A stretch of 16,145 nt of DNA from Verrucomicrobiota bacterium (GCA_023430565.1 JAEZAD010000332.1:1-16145), one strand, 5' to 3'; positions 1 through 9,900 are shown, numbered from the stretch's first letter. Translations and numbers: made by a program. The notes: generated by a model from the letters alone, not told the origin.

Positions 1-1773
1 AGGGTCGACGATCCGCTCGCCGGCCTTCGCCAAGAGCATCCGCGCCTGCTTGCGACGAAGGAGGATTGGGTGAGAATCCGCGATCGCGTGCAGAAGGATG
101 CACTCTTCGCGCAGGTGCATGCGACGCTGGTGCGGGATGCGCGCGGTCTCCTGTCGGTTCCGCCGCTCGAGCGCAAGGTGGTCGGTCGGCGACTGCTGGG
201 CGTGTCGCGAAATCTGCTGCGACGCACGATGACGCTGGCCTACGCCTGGCAAACGACGGGTGAGCGCGCATTCGCGCGACGCGCGGAGGTCGAGATGCTC
301 TCGGCGGCGGAGTTCGCCGACTGGAATCCGAGCCATTTTCTGGATACGGCGGAGTTGGCGACTGCGCTGGCGCTCGGTTATGATTGGACCTACGACGCTC
401 TTTCAGCGGATGCGCGGGCCGCGATTCGGCGGGCGCTGGTGGAGAAAGCATTGCGGCCGGGACTCGATCCAGCGTCACCCCACAACGCGTGGCATCGGGC
501 GGAGAACAACTGGAGCCAGGTGTGTTTCGGCGGGCTGACACTGGCGGCGCTGGTCGTCGCCGAGGACGAACCGGAGCTCGCGCGCGAGCTGCTGAAGAAA
601 GCGAAAGACGGAATCCGATACGGCTTGATGCCGTATGCGCCCGACGGCGTGTATCCGGAAGGGCCGTCCTATTGGGCGTATGGCACCACGTATCAGGCGG
701 TGATGATCGCGGCGCTCGAATCGGCGCTCGGGACGGACTGGGGGCTTTCGGCCAGCGAAGGATTCCTGCCGAGCGCGGGCGCGTTTTTGCAGACGGTCGG
801 GCCGACGGGCGCGTTCTACAATCACGGCGACGGCGGCGAGCGACCGCGGCACGAGGCGGTGGTGTATTGGTTTGCCCGGAAAACAAACGATCCCGGCCTC
901 GCACTGTTCAACGTGCGCCAACTCGCTGACGGCGAGCTGACGCAGGAGTCCGAGCGGCGCAGCTGGTTGTTCCCATTGACGGCGCTCTGGTGGCCCGAAG
1001 CGGCCCTGGTTGAGACCGCGCCGAAGCTTCCGTTGCGCTGGCTGGGGCGGGGTGTGAATCCGATTGTCGCCCTTCGCGAATCGTGGACCGATCGGAACAG
1101 CCTCTATCTCGCGTTCAAAGGCGGCGCGGCGGAGCTGAACCATGCGCACATGGACGCCGGTTCATTCGTGCTCGAGCGCGACGGCGTGCGCTGGGCGATC
1201 GATCTCGGATTGCAGGAGTATCATTCGCTGGAAGCGAAGGGCGTGGACCTGTGGAACCGCGCCCAGAATTCGCAACGCTGGCAGGTGTATCGATTGAACA
1301 ATCACAGCCACAGCTCGCTCACGATCGACGGGCAGCTCCATCGCGTTGACGGCCACGCGACGATTCATGCTTTCGATGCTGCGGCAGAGAAGTCGCAGGC
1401 GACGGTGGATCTTTCGGCGGTTTTTCGGGGGCAGGCGGAGCGGGTGCATCGCACCTTCCGCTGGTTGCCGGGGCGGCGGGTGTCGGTTGAAGACCAGTTG
1501 AGCGGGCTCGCACCGGGGGCCAAAGTGCGCTGGCAAATTCCGACGCGGGCGGAAATCGTGCTGAACGGACGGGAAGCGTTGCTGAAGCAGGAAGGGCGCA
1601 CGCTCAAGGTGCGGCTGTCGGGCCCGGACGATGCGGCCTTCCAAGTGGAACCGGCGGCTCCGCCGGCCGATGATTTCAACGTGGCGAATCCGGGCGTGAA
1701 TCTTCTGGCCGTGATATTCACGGCGACAGGTGAAGGAAGTCTCCGCTTCAACGTGACGTTCGGAGACGAGTGA
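1..1773 (+). CDS. Heparinase II/III-like polysaccharide lyase, 5' end cut by window edge
   Basis: The frame is open from base 1 to the TGA at 1771-1773, so the true start and any signal peptide lie outside the window. A GTG at 70 is only an internal codon, because the residues before it (HPRLLATKEDWVRIRDRV, from about base 37) are the usual N-terminal opening of this family. Numbering from the first codon in the window, an alpha-helical toroid runs to about residue 330. It contains NNW (169-171) and PEGPSYWAYG (219-228), which hold candidate catalytic Asn and Tyr residues. A beta-sheet heparinase II/III domain follows from about 345, with the signature NHAHMDAGSF (H381, H383, D385). Family members cleave uronate-containing polysaccharides by beta-elimination and are normally periplasmic or secreted. 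It lies 214 bases upstream of the receptor on the same strand, which suggests it supplies oligosaccharides for the same pathway. The exact lyase family and substrate cannot be read from sequence. A non-lyase role is possible. Confidence 0.85.
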   Translation, partial: RVDDPLAGLRQEHPRLLATKEDWVRIRDRVQKDALFAQVHATLVRDARGLLSVPPLERKVVGRRLLGVSRNLLRRTMTLAYAWQTTGERAFARRAEVEMLSAAEFADWNPSHFLDTAELATALALGYDWTYDALSADARAAIRRALVEKALRPGLDPASPHNAWHRAENNWSQVCFGGLTLAALVVAEDEPELARELLKKAKDGIRYGLMPYAPDGVYPEGPSYWAYGTTYQAVMIAALESALGTDWGLSASEGFLPSAGAFLQTVGPTGAFYNHGDGGERPRHEAVVYWFARKTNDPGLALFNVRQLADGELTQESERRSWLFPLTALWWPEAALVETAPKLPLRWLGRGVNPIVALRESWTDRNSLYLAFKGGAAELNHAHMDAGSFVLERDGVRWAIDLGLQEYHSLEAKGVDLWNRAQNSQRWQVYRLNNHSHSSLTIDGQLHRVDGHATIHAFDAAAEKSQATVDLSAVFRGQAERVHRTFRWLPGRRVSVEDQLSGLAPGAKVRWQIPTRAEIVLNGREALLKQEGRTLKVRLSGPDDAAFQVEPAAPPADDFNVANPGVNLLAVIFTATGEGSLRFNVTFGDE

Positions 1774-1851
1774 CGGACCCGGGTTAGGGGAAAACCGCAG
1801 GGGCGGGTCGGGTGCGCACGGGGGCGGCGAACGCTGCGCGGCAAGGTCGCC

Positions 1852-1872
1852 GAATTTCATCGTGATGAATTC
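1852..1872. promoter_or_regulatory. Candidate operator: palindrome TTCATC-GT-GATGAA
   Basis: At 1856-1869 there are perfect 6-base arms TTCATC and GATGAA around GT. With one bulged T the symmetry extends outward to GAATT and AATTC (1852-1872). Dyads of 14-20 bases with a short centre are the normal form of LacI-family operators, and two such regulators are encoded in this window. The site lies about 115 bases upstream of the receptor start in an AT-richer patch of an otherwise GC-rich gap. That it binds either regulator is inference. Confidence 0.35.
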
Positions 1873-1933
1873 CCGGTCCGTTGCCGAGCGAGGGGGCGAC
1901 CGCAGTTTCGCCGGCTGCCGCGTCCGGAACGGT

Positions 1934-1948
1934 GATCGCGTCGCGATC
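1934..1948. promoter_or_regulatory. Candidate operator: 15-base perfect palindrome before the receptor gene
   Basis: GATCGCG, a single T, then CGCGATC gives 7-base perfect arms. It ends 39 bases before the receptor start codon, where a repressor would overlap the promoter or early transcript. GC-rich genomes produce such dyads by chance more often than AT-rich ones, so the regulatory reading is tentative. No convincing -35/-10 pair was found in the 1774-1987 gap, and no terminator follows the upstream lyase gene. Confidence 0.35.
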
Positions 1949-1987
1949 CGTCCGGGCCGGCCTGTCTCCGTCGAACCCTAACCCCCC

Positions 1988-4900
1988 ATGCAAAGAAACA
2001 TTCCGTCGCTTGCTGTCAGAACCCGACGCTTTCCCGCCGGGAGAGCTTCGCTGAGCCTCTTCGCGCTGTTTGCCCTGCCGTCCGCGTTTGGGCAAACGGC
2101 GAATCCTCCGCCGGCGGACGATTCCGCCACCGAGGAGGTGGTCGTCCTCTCGCCGTTCACCGTTTCCTCGGAGCGCGATCGCGGTTACCAAGCCACCGAC
2201 ACGCTGGCCGGCACGCGTATTCGCACCGACCTTGCCGACATCGGATCGGCCATCTCTGTCGTCACGAAAGAATTCATGGACGATCTGGGCGCGGTGAACA
2301 ACGAGACGCTGCTCGCCTACACGGTGAACACGGAAGTGAGCGGTCCGCGCGGCAACTTTTCGGGCGCTGCGACCGGACCGACGGAGGCGAACGAGACGGC
2401 GGCATTTGGAAATCCGAACTCCGCGAACCGTATCCGTGGTCTCACTTCGGCCGACAGCACGCGCAACTTTTTTCTGACTTCCGTGGCGTGGGATGGCTAC
2501 AACGTCAGCCGTGTCGATCTGCAGCGAGGACCGAACGCGATTCTTTTCGGTTTGGGCAGCCCGGCAGGCGTGATCAACGGCACGACCGACAGTGCGAACT
2601 TCGATCGCAATCGCGGCGAAGTCGGCGTTCGCGTCGACCAGTTCGGCTCGGTGCGCGGCCACCTGAACTACAACCACGTGCTCATCCCCGGCGAACTCGC
2701 TCTGCGCGCGGCGGTGCTGAAGGACGACCGCAAGTTCCGTCAGGAACCCGCCTTTCAGGATGACGAGCGCCAATACATCGCCGCGTCGTGGCGTCCCAAG
2801 CAGCTCAATAATCGCGACACGCTGTTCCAAGTTTCAGGCAACTTCGAAAACGTGAACCTCCGCAGCAATCGGCCGCGGACCGTCACGCCGCTCGATTACA
2901 TCACGCCTTTCTTTGTGCCGCAGTCCGAGGGCGGGCAGGGTGGGCAAACCGTCAATCGTCTCACCTACGACACGCGTGCGCTCGTCGCTGGTCAGCCGAA
3001 CCCCAACTACACTTTCAATTCGTGGCTCACGACCGACTTCAACGTCGGGGGCCCGATGTATGTGCACAACTCCGCGGGCGCTCAGCCCTATTGGCACGTG
3101 GGGCAGCTCATTACGGAGGGCGCATTGAATTCCGCCGGCGTGATTCAGAATCCGACGGCGACCGTCGCGACGCCGAACACGCTGATCCATGGGGGCGCCT
3201 TCAATCCGATCACGCTCGAAGCGTATCCCACGCACGCGACCGAGGAAGGCTTTCCCTATGCGAATCTCGGCGCCTACCGGCAGATCGGTCTGAGCGATCC
3301 GTCGATTTTCGATTTCTACAACAAGCTCCTCGACGGCCCGAACAAGGGCGAGTGGCAGGATGCGAAGCTCGGCGAGATCTCGATCGAAAATACCTTCTTC
3401 CGCAACCGGCTCGGCTACTCCGTCGCGTTCTTCAAGGAGGACGTCTATCGGGGCCAGACGACGGTCGTCGGCGCCGCGAACCGGATCAAAATCGATGTCA
3501 ACGAGATCACCATCGAGGGCACGCCCAATCCCAACGTCGGTCGCGCCTACGTGGACGAACCGATGTTCGGCGGCAACACCGTCGAATGGGTCGATCGCGA
3601 GGCGCTGCGCGCGCAGATCTTTGCCGCTCACGATTTCAGCGAGAACAAATCCGGGTGGGTCGGCCGGCTCGTGGGCCGCCAGTCGGTCAATGGCGTGTAT
3701 CAGAGCGACGAGGACACGCGCGAGCGCCGGGGCCTCATGTTGCGGGCCCCTGGTCCGGACTTCGCGCAATACGGAGCATTGACCGGCATTTCCCGCACGA
3801 ACTGGCGGTTCACGCCGCGCTACTATCTCAGCGGCGACCTGCGCGGTCGCTCGCTGGATTCGGGCCTGAACCTTTCGAACGTCGCCGAGAACATCATTCC
3901 GGCCGGAGGCCAGCACGCGATTCGCTATTTCGACACGACCTGGGCTCCCCCGGCCGGCGTGACGCCGGACCAGCCCTGGACGCCCTCCATGCACGTGCCC
4001 GTGAACAACAATCCCTACACGCGGCAGTCGCAGAATCCCGCGAACTACGTCGGCTGGCGCGAGGGCACCTTCACCCTCGTCGATCCGCTCGACGGCACGC
4101 AAGCGAGCATGGACTACGCGACGCGCATCGCCTCGAGGACCAGGTTCGAAGTCGAATCGCTCGTGGCTGTTTACCAAGGCTTCTTTCTCAATAACGGCCT
4201 TGTGCTCACGTATGGCTGGCGGGAAGACACCTACGAGAGCCGTTCGGTCGAAGCGCCTTATCGTCCGAACCCCGCAGGCGTGCCGAGCGGGGAGGAAGGC
4301 GCCAACGTCTCTGCCGACGTCTTTTCGTTCAACAGTCCGACGGCCTTCCGCAAGAAGGACAAAACCAACACCACGAACTGGAGCGCGGTCGCGCACGTGA
4401 ATCGCCTGCTCGGCGAGCGCGTTCCGCTGCCGTTCAATGTTTCCTTCAGCTACAACCGCGGTGAAGCGTTTGCGCCGGTCGCGGGCCGTCTGGACGGCTT
4501 CGGCCGCGAATTGCCGACGCCGGCGGGCAAGACCGAGGACATCGGCGTCCTGCTCTCGACGAAGGACAACAAGTATTCGCTGCGGCTGACGAAGTATGAA
4601 ACCGAGATCGCTCTCGCGAACTCGCCCGCAAACATCGACTCGCAGATGTTCATCCTCGAGCAATCGATCTCCTTCCCGGCTCGCACGCTGGCGATCATCA
4701 ACTCGCTCGACGGCCAGGCCCGCGAGAATCTGTTGAACACCTACACCGCTGCGGCGTCCGACATCCCGGCGAACTGGACCGGCACGCAACCGGAATATTT
4801 CCGCGACGTGATCATCCCGGCCTACACGGACTTCCTCAATCAGCTCGATACGAAGTTCAACGACTTCGTGAACTACTGGACGCGCACCGGCGCCCTCGTT

Positions 4901-5659
4901 CCGAGCCAGGGCGGGCCGACGAACAACGTGTTCACCCAGCGTCCGGCGACGCATCGCTACACCGAAAACCAGATCTCGCGCGGCTACGAACTCGAGTTCA
5001 CGGCCAACCCCACGCCGAACTGGCGTGTCGCGGTCAACGCGTCGAAATCGGAGGCGATCCGTAGTGACGTTCCGGATGCGGCGTTCTCGGAGATCATCGA
5101 TTTCATCGACAATGCCTACCGCAACACGCCGGCGGGCCTGATGAAGGTGAACATCAGCACGACCAGCCCGAACCTGGCCGGCACGGCGGTCAGCACGACG
5201 GTGCGCAACAACCACTGGTCGCGTTTCCTCGGCAACGTGATCTACCTGCGCGCGCTGAACGGTCAGCCGCAACCGGAGGTGCGCGAGTGGCGCGCCAACG
5301 CGATCACGAATTACTCGTTTTCCGAAGGCGCCCTGCGCGGGGTCGGCCTCGGCGGCGCCTACCGCTTCGTGTCCGCCGGCAAGATCGGCTTTCCGTATCT
5401 GCAGATTCCCGGACAGGCCGATCCGACGCTCGATTTGAACTCGCCCTACGAGACGGACGACGAGCACACCTTCGACCTGTGGCTGAGCTACCGGCGCAAA
5501 CTGACGGACAAGATCGACTGGCGCATCCAGCTCAACGTCTACAATGCGTTCGGCAAAAACGAGCTCGTGCCGCTCAACACGCAGGTGGACGGAAGCCCCG
5601 GCATGTTCCGCATTCGGGAAGGCCGCAGCTGGTCCATCGCGAATACGTTCACGTTCTAG
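1988..5659 (+). CDS. TonB-dependent outer-membrane receptor, Opitutaceae-type, 1223 aa
   Basis: Active transporter for oligosaccharides across the outer membrane, energised by TonB-ExbBD. A signal peptide is visible: basic residues up to R19, hydrophobic SLSLFALFAL (21-30), likely cleavage after about residue 35 (SAFGQ). A TonB-box-like stretch EEVVVLSPF (49-57) precedes the plug domain (about 60-210), which contains the motif VDLQRGPNAILFGLGSPAG (177-195). The rest is a very large beta-barrel with long loops, ending in phenylalanine (…ANTFTF) as outer-membrane proteins do. At 1223 residues it is larger than a typical siderophore receptor. There is no SusD-like gene beside it, in contrast to Bacteroidetes loci and as expected for Verrucomicrobia. 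The ATG has no Shine-Dalgarno sequence (the preceding bases are C/A-rich), but the signal peptide fixes the start. Two palindromes upstream suggest repressor control, and a strong terminator follows. Substrate is inferred from the rhamnosidases nearby. Confidence 0.95.
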   Translation: MQRNIPSLAVRTRRFPAGRASLSLFALFALPSAFGQTANPPPADDSATEEVVVLSPFTVSSERDRGYQATDTLAGTRIRTDLADIGSAISVVTKEFMDDLGAVNNETLLAYTVNTEVSGPRGNFSGAATGPTEANETAAFGNPNSANRIRGLTSADSTRNFFLTSVAWDGYNVSRVDLQRGPNAILFGLGSPAGVINGTTDSANFDRNRGEVGVRVDQFGSVRGHLNYNHVLIPGELALRAAVLKDDRKFRQEPAFQDDERQYIAASWRPKQLNNRDTLFQVSGNFENVNLRSNRPRTVTPLDYITPFFVPQSEGGQGGQTVNRLTYDTRALVAGQPNPNYTFNSWLTTDFNVGGPMYVHNSAGAQPYWHVGQLITEGALNSAGVIQNPTATVATPNTLIHGGAFNPITLEAYPTHATEEGFPYANLGAYRQIGLSDPSIFDFYNKLLDGPNKGEWQDAKLGEISIENTFFRNRLGYSVAFFKEDVYRGQTTVVGAANRIKIDVNEITIEGTPNPNVGRAYVDEPMFGGNTVEWVDREALRAQIFAAHDFSENKSGWVGRLVGRQSVNGVYQSDEDTRERRGLMLRAPGPDFAQYGALTGISRTNWRFTPRYYLSGDLRGRSLDSGLNLSNVAENIIPAGGQHAIRYFDTTWAPPAGVTPDQPWTPSMHVPVNNNPYTRQSQNPANYVGWREGTFTLVDPLDGTQASMDYATRIASRTRFEVESLVAVYQGFFLNNGLVLTYGWREDTYESRSVEAPYRPNPAGVPSGEEGANVSADVFSFNSPTAFRKKDKTNTTNWSAVAHVNRLLGERVPLPFNVSFSYNRGEAFAPVAGRLDGFGRELPTPAGKTEDIGVLLSTKDNKYSLRLTKYETEIALANSPANIDSQMFILEQSISFPARTLAIINSLDGQARENLLNTYTAAASDIPANWTGTQPEYFRDVIIPAYTDFLNQLDTKFNDFVNYWTRTGALVPSQGGPTNNVFTQRPATHRYTENQISRGYELEFTANPTPNWRVAVNASKSEAIRSDVPDAAFSEIIDFIDNAYRNTPAGLMKVNISTTSPNLAGTAVSTTVRNNHWSRFLGNVIYLRALNGQPQPEVREWRANAITNYSFSEGALRGVGLGGAYRFVSAGKIGFPYLQIPGQADPTLDLNSPYETDDEHTFDLWLSYRRKLTDKIDWRIQLNVYNAFGKNELVPLNTQVDGSPGMFRIREGRSWSIANTFTF

Positions 5660-5680
5660 GCGAGGCTAGATTCATTCCCG

Positions 5681-5720
5681 CCGCCGCCGCATCGACCCGC
5701 GGCGGCGGTTTCTTCGTTAA
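5681..5720 (+). terminator. Rho-independent terminator after the receptor gene
   Basis: A perfect 10-base stem, CCGCCGCCGC (5681-5690) with GCGGCGGCGG (5699-5708), encloses an 8-base loop and is followed at once by the T-rich run TTTCTTCGTT. It begins 21 bases after the receptor stop. It implies that the downstream LacI gene has its own promoter. Confidence 0.82.
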
Positions 5721-5748
5721 CTCCGGGGTGAGGCGAGCGGTCGGCCGG

Positions 5749-5754
5749 TTGACA
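5749..5754 (+). promoter_or_regulatory. Candidate -35 box TTGACA upstream of the first LacI gene
   Basis: An exact TTGACA begins 39 bases before the ATG at 5788 and just after the terminator. The spacer that follows has no good -10 match (about CAGCGT at 17-base spacing), so the promoter call is weak alone. The second LacI gene has an exact TTGACA 37 bases before its ATG, which strengthens the pair. The position would put the transcript start at or within a few bases of the start codon. Confidence 0.4.
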
Positions 5755-5787
5755 GGGATTTTGGGGCGACACAGCGTTTGCCGCCCC

Positions 5788-6888
5788 ATGACACCCCGTG
5801 TGCGTGTTACCCACCGGGACATCGCCGCCCGGACCGGTTACGACAAGTCGACCGTCTCTCTCGCCCTGCGCGGGAGCCCGAAGATCGCGGAGGAAACCCG
5901 GCGCGCCATCCAGGCGGCGGCGCTGCAGCTCGGTTATCGGCCGGACCCCGTCGTATCCGCATTGGCGCGACAGCGCTGGATGCGGCGCGAGGAAGGTCAT
6001 GGTGCGGCGATCGCCTATCTGGTCGAGCGCACGAGGGGCGAATACCGCCTGCAGCGGCGGCATTTCAAGACCGCGCAGGAACGGGCGGAGGAGCGGGGCT
6101 ACACCTTGACGGAGTTTGACCTCGCGGATTACCCGAGCGGCGCCGCCGCCAGCCGGGCGCTCTATCATCGCGGCATCCGCGGACTCATGCTGCCTTCGAT
6201 GCCGTTCAACGCCGACGCGGACTTCCACGGCTTCGACTGGGAAAAATTCACGGTCGTGTGCTGCTCGGTCGGCTGGCTGCGCACGCCGTTTCACATCGTG
6301 ACGGTGGACATGTTCGAATGCACGCGGCGCGCCTGGCGTGAGCTGGCGGCCCGCGGTTATCGGCGGATCGGCGCGGCGTTGTGCCGGCACACGCCCGTCG
6401 CCATCGACGACCAGACGCGGCTCGGGGCCTCGTATGCGGAGCAGTGCGAACTCGACGCGACGCACGAGCGGGTGCCGTTTCTGCTGTGCCATCCCGACGA
6501 CAAGGAAGGTTTTCTCGCGTGGTTTGAGCAACATCGTCCCGATGCGGTCCTGGGGCTGGTCCCGACGCCGGCGGCTTGGTTGCGAGAGGCAGGCGTGAAG
6601 ATTCCCGAGGACGTCGGCTTCGTGAGCCTGCACGCCTTTCCCGATAAGCCCGAGGCGGGGTTTTGCATGGAACGCGAGATCGTGGCCCGCGCCGCGATCG
6701 ATCTCCTCATCACGCAAATGCACGAAAACCAATGGTCGGTTCCGAGCGTGCAACACATCGTGCACATCAAGCCGCCGTGGCTCGAAGGAAACACCTTGAG
6801 AAAAGTGTCGACGCCAACGCCCGAAACGGAGGCGGACTGGTGGCGGGGCGCGTCGGCGAACCAACCCATGCCGCAGGCGGGCGGGTAG
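5788..6888 (+). CDS. LacI-family transcriptional regulator (first paralogue), 366 aa
   Basis: Sugar-responsive DNA-binding regulator. The helix-turn-helix is residues 7-28 (VTHRDIAARTGYDKSTVSLALR), split as VTHRDIAARTGY and DKSTVSLALR. K20 and S21 sit where LacI has its Tyr-Gln operator-reading pair. The hinge helix follows GYRPDP and keeps the leucine (L59) that in LacI/PurR wedges into the operator centre. The ligand-binding domain runs from about 72 to 345 and carries the odd motif FTVVCCSVGW (154-163) and the stretch GYRRIGAAL. The frame is open far upstream into the receptor gene, but ATG 5788 is chosen because the protein then aligns residue for residue with the second LacI of the window from position 1. 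It follows the receptor terminator and converges with GH106. A 30-residue polar tail (about 337-366) is extra to the usual family length. It probably controls the receptor or lyase genes (inference). Confidence 0.95.
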   Translation: MTPRVRVTHRDIAARTGYDKSTVSLALRGSPKIAEETRRAIQAAALQLGYRPDPVVSALARQRWMRREEGHGAAIAYLVERTRGEYRLQRRHFKTAQERAEERGYTLTEFDLADYPSGAAASRALYHRGIRGLMLPSMPFNADADFHGFDWEKFTVVCCSVGWLRTPFHIVTVDMFECTRRAWRELAARGYRRIGAALCRHTPVAIDDQTRLGASYAEQCELDATHERVPFLLCHPDDKEGFLAWFEQHRPDAVLGLVPTPAAWLREAGVKIPEDVGFVSLHAFPDKPEAGFCMEREIVARAAIDLLITQMHENQWSVPSVQHIVHIKPPWLEGNTLRKVSTPTPETEADWWRGASANQPMPQAGG

Positions 6889-6954
6889 GAGTTCGGGTTG
6901 GGCGAACCGTCCCCCGAGAGCCGCCGTTTCGCGAAGACTTCTCGTGCCTCCTCC
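6889..6954. other. Short convergent gap, no clear terminator
   Basis: 66 bases between the stops of the LacI and GH106 genes. CCAACCC (6861-6867) and GGGTTGG (6895-6901) form a 7-base inverted repeat spanning the LacI stop, but the loop is 27 bases and no T-run follows on either strand. On the minus strand GGAGGAGG follows the GH106 stop directly, but no start codon or coding frame uses it. Confidence 0.4.
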
Positions 6955-9900
6955 TCAGTGGATCGGCTGCACGGATTCGAACACGAACTGAACGGGGCCG
7001 AGGAGCCCCGACGGTGGCAGCGGGGTGTCGCGGTGGACGAGTTTCATGGCCGAAAACGTTTGGCGGCCGTGAGGCGACGAGCCGCCGTCGGTGACCCAAG
7101 CCGGCCAGGCGGAAGCGGCGAAAACGGGATGATCCGACGCATGCGCTTTCACCGGGCGCCACGTGGTGTCTTCCGGCAGGTGTTCGTCGCCGACGAGACG
7201 GTTGACCCACGTATTCGTGATTCGGATGCGAAGCTCGTTGCGCCCGGCATGGACTGCGTCGGTCACATCGATCTGCCAGGGCGCGCGCCAGAGGACGGGG
7301 AAAGGGCGGCCGTTCACGATGACTTCGGCGAAGTTCTTCACGAGGCCGAGGTCGAGCAGGATGCGCGTCGCGGCGGTGAGGGCGTGCGCTGGGATTTCGA
7401 CCGTGGTGGCATACTCGGCGGTCCCGGAGAAGAAGCGGATACGATCGTCGGAATGCGTTGACCAGTCGACGAGCTCCGGGAACGAGGTGGCGTGCGACCG
7501 GACAGTTTTCGGTAAAGTGACCTCCCACGGGCCCTGAACGCGGATCGCAGTCGGCGGCGGCGCGACCGACACGACGGCGGAACGACCGGAGGCGTGCGAC
7601 AAGTGAAAGTCGCCGCCCGTGCGGCTCCTGATTTCCAGTGCCCCGTCGTCGGCCATCCGCAACGCCTCCGCCGCGCTGCGGCCGTCGCGGCGCACGGCAA
7701 CAATCGGATCCGGTTCGAGCGAACCGGATCGAAAGACGAGGAAGGCGGAGCCGTTCGGCCGCAGCGGCAGGGTGACGCGCGTGTGTTTGTCGTCAAAATC
7801 CCAAACCGCTGCCGGCCGGCGTCCGCCCGTTTCGGGATCCCAGATTTCCGGGCGCGCACCGGCGACTGAAAATCGAAGTCGAAGCTCGGTCGGTTCGTTC
7901 GACGCGACGGAGACGAAGAAAACGTCCGTTGGGCCCATGCGGCGCCGCAGCCATGCGAAGCGTTCCGGTCCGCTCTCGCGTTGAACGGTCGGCGGCAGCA
8001 GCGATCCCAGAATCGTGGCCGGGGAGTCGGAATGGACGACACGACCCCGGCCCACGTTTCGCAACGGAGCGGTTTCGTCGGTGGCCCCCCAAAGCGCGCG
8101 CACGATCCGGTCGAACCGGGCGACGGAATCCGGCGAAGATGGACCACCGGCCGTCGTGGTCGGCGGCAGGCCGACCAGCGTCAAACCCTGTTCCACCGCG
8201 GCCTGAAGCTGCTCGAGCGAACGCAGCGTGAAGTCGGCGCCGGGCGCGATCACCAGAAGTTGAATACGCTGACCGGATGGCAGGTGGAGACCGCCGGGCC
8301 CGATGGTCACGGGGCCGCGCAGGGCGTCGCCGTTCAACAGCGCGAGGCGGTGAGTGGAGCGCTGACGCAGGTCGGAGATCGACGGGGTATTGCGGACGCG
8401 GTTCCAGTCGTCCGGGAGGCCTTCGCCGATCCAGAGCAACGCGTCGACGACGGTGTCGCCCTGCTGCAACACGCTTTGCGCGCGGGCGACGTAGGCGTTG
8501 TAACCGGCGCTTTGCTCCCACCAGGTGAGCGTGCGGTCGAACCACATGCCCCAATAGCCCATGGTCATGCCGGGGCGGACGTGCAGCCACGGTTGATGAG
8601 CGAAGCGGTGAACGTAGAGGCGGTTGATGCCCCCGGCGAACGCGTGGTCGGTGCCGGCTTTCATATCTTCGGGGACGACCCGCCAGGCTTGATCCGGAAA
8701 CTGTGAAAACGCCTCGGCGGCGACACGGGGACGGCGATGCAGGAGGGCGCCGGAGATTGCTTCGTTCGCCACGGCGGAATGTCCGGGACCGCCGCGCCAG
8801 AATTCCCTCATGGGTCCGGCGACGACGCCGTTGCACGTGAGGGTGGAGCCGCCGCTGTGATTGCCCTCGGCGTGAAGGACGAGTCCGTGGCGCCGGGCGA
8901 GTTCGTCCATCCATGCGTAGTAGTTTTCCGCATACAGCTCGGCGATGACCTTTTGATAATCCCAGAGAAACCGCCGCGACTCCTCGGCGCCGCCGACCGC
9001 GAAACCGGCGAAGACGGGCAGCCACGGCTGGAGCGGATAACCGGCGCGCCGTTCGAACTGGACAGCAAAATCGGGACACCAGTCGTTCGCGCCGGATTCG
9101 TAGCTGTCGATCAGGGTGCCGGAAAGAACGCGTCCGGCCAGGGGGCCGAGGCGATCGAGCACGGGTTGGAATCCGCGGAGGAATGCGTGTTCGACGGCGG
9201 CGCGGTCGAGTTTGTTGCATTCCAATCCGAGCGCTTCGGTCGGAACCGGATGGGTCAACATGCCGGTGGGCGTGTGGCCGATCCGAAGAACCACCCATTG
9301 GCCGGCGGGCGGCGTCCAGTCGATGGTGCCGTTTGGTGCGAGGCGGTCGGTGAGATCGAGGATTTCGTTCGGTGCCACGACCGCGGATGCGGTCGGTTGA
9401 GGATAGGGTTTCGGTTCGGGCGCGAGGACGTTGCGTTCGACCGGTTGCGGCGGTGACGCGGGAAGCGGAAACGCGAGCAGCGCGATGTCGCGATAGTGGC
9501 CGGCGACGGTTTCGGGTTGGGGAACGACGGGGCCGGGAGCGTCGACCACGGCGGAGGTCCACACGAGTTTTTGCGAGGCGAGCTCGGGCGGAACCCAAGG
9601 GCCACCCGTTCCGGAATAACCAGGCGAATGCGTCATCTCCATCGCGAGTCCGAGGCGGTCGGCTTCTTCCGCCGTGTGGCGCAGCAGGTCGTAGTAGTCG
9701 GGCGAGCCGAAGCGAACCGGACCGCGCGGGACGGCTTGTTCGACCACGAAGAGATTGAAGCCGCCGATGCCGACGCGGTGCATGGCTTCGAGATCGGCGG
9801 TGATGCCGTCGCGGGTGACGTTGCCGTTGATCCAGTGCCACCACACGCGAAGGCGGGCGTCGCGCGCGGGTCCGTCGAAGGCGCGGGCGAGCGCTGTGAC

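Noticed and set aside
1780..1984. GGTTAGGG near 1780 and CCCTAACC near 1977 as a long-range inverted repeat
   Set aside because: Only eight bases with about 190 bases between arms and no supporting structure; chance is the simpler explanation.
1784..2830. 348-codon minus-strand frame covering the lyase-receptor gap
   Set aside because: It is mostly antisense to the receptor signal peptide and plug, with Arg-rich composition and no family features.
2834..5467. 877-codon open frame antisense to the receptor gene
   Set aside because: Arg/Val/Asp-rich translation with no domain, signal or membrane pattern. It is the expected mirror of a GC-rich gene, and the receptor on the other strand is unambiguous.
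5287..5787. Long N-terminal extension of the first LacI frame into the receptor gene
   Set aside because: It overlaps the receptor 3' end and its terminator, and the extension is low-complexity Arg/Ala/Gly. The LacI fold starts just after ATG 5788.
6944..6957. GGAGGAGG on the minus strand after the GH106 stop, as a ribosome-binding site for a small gene
   Set aside because: No start codon follows at usable spacing and the downstream sequence is antisense to the LacI gene.
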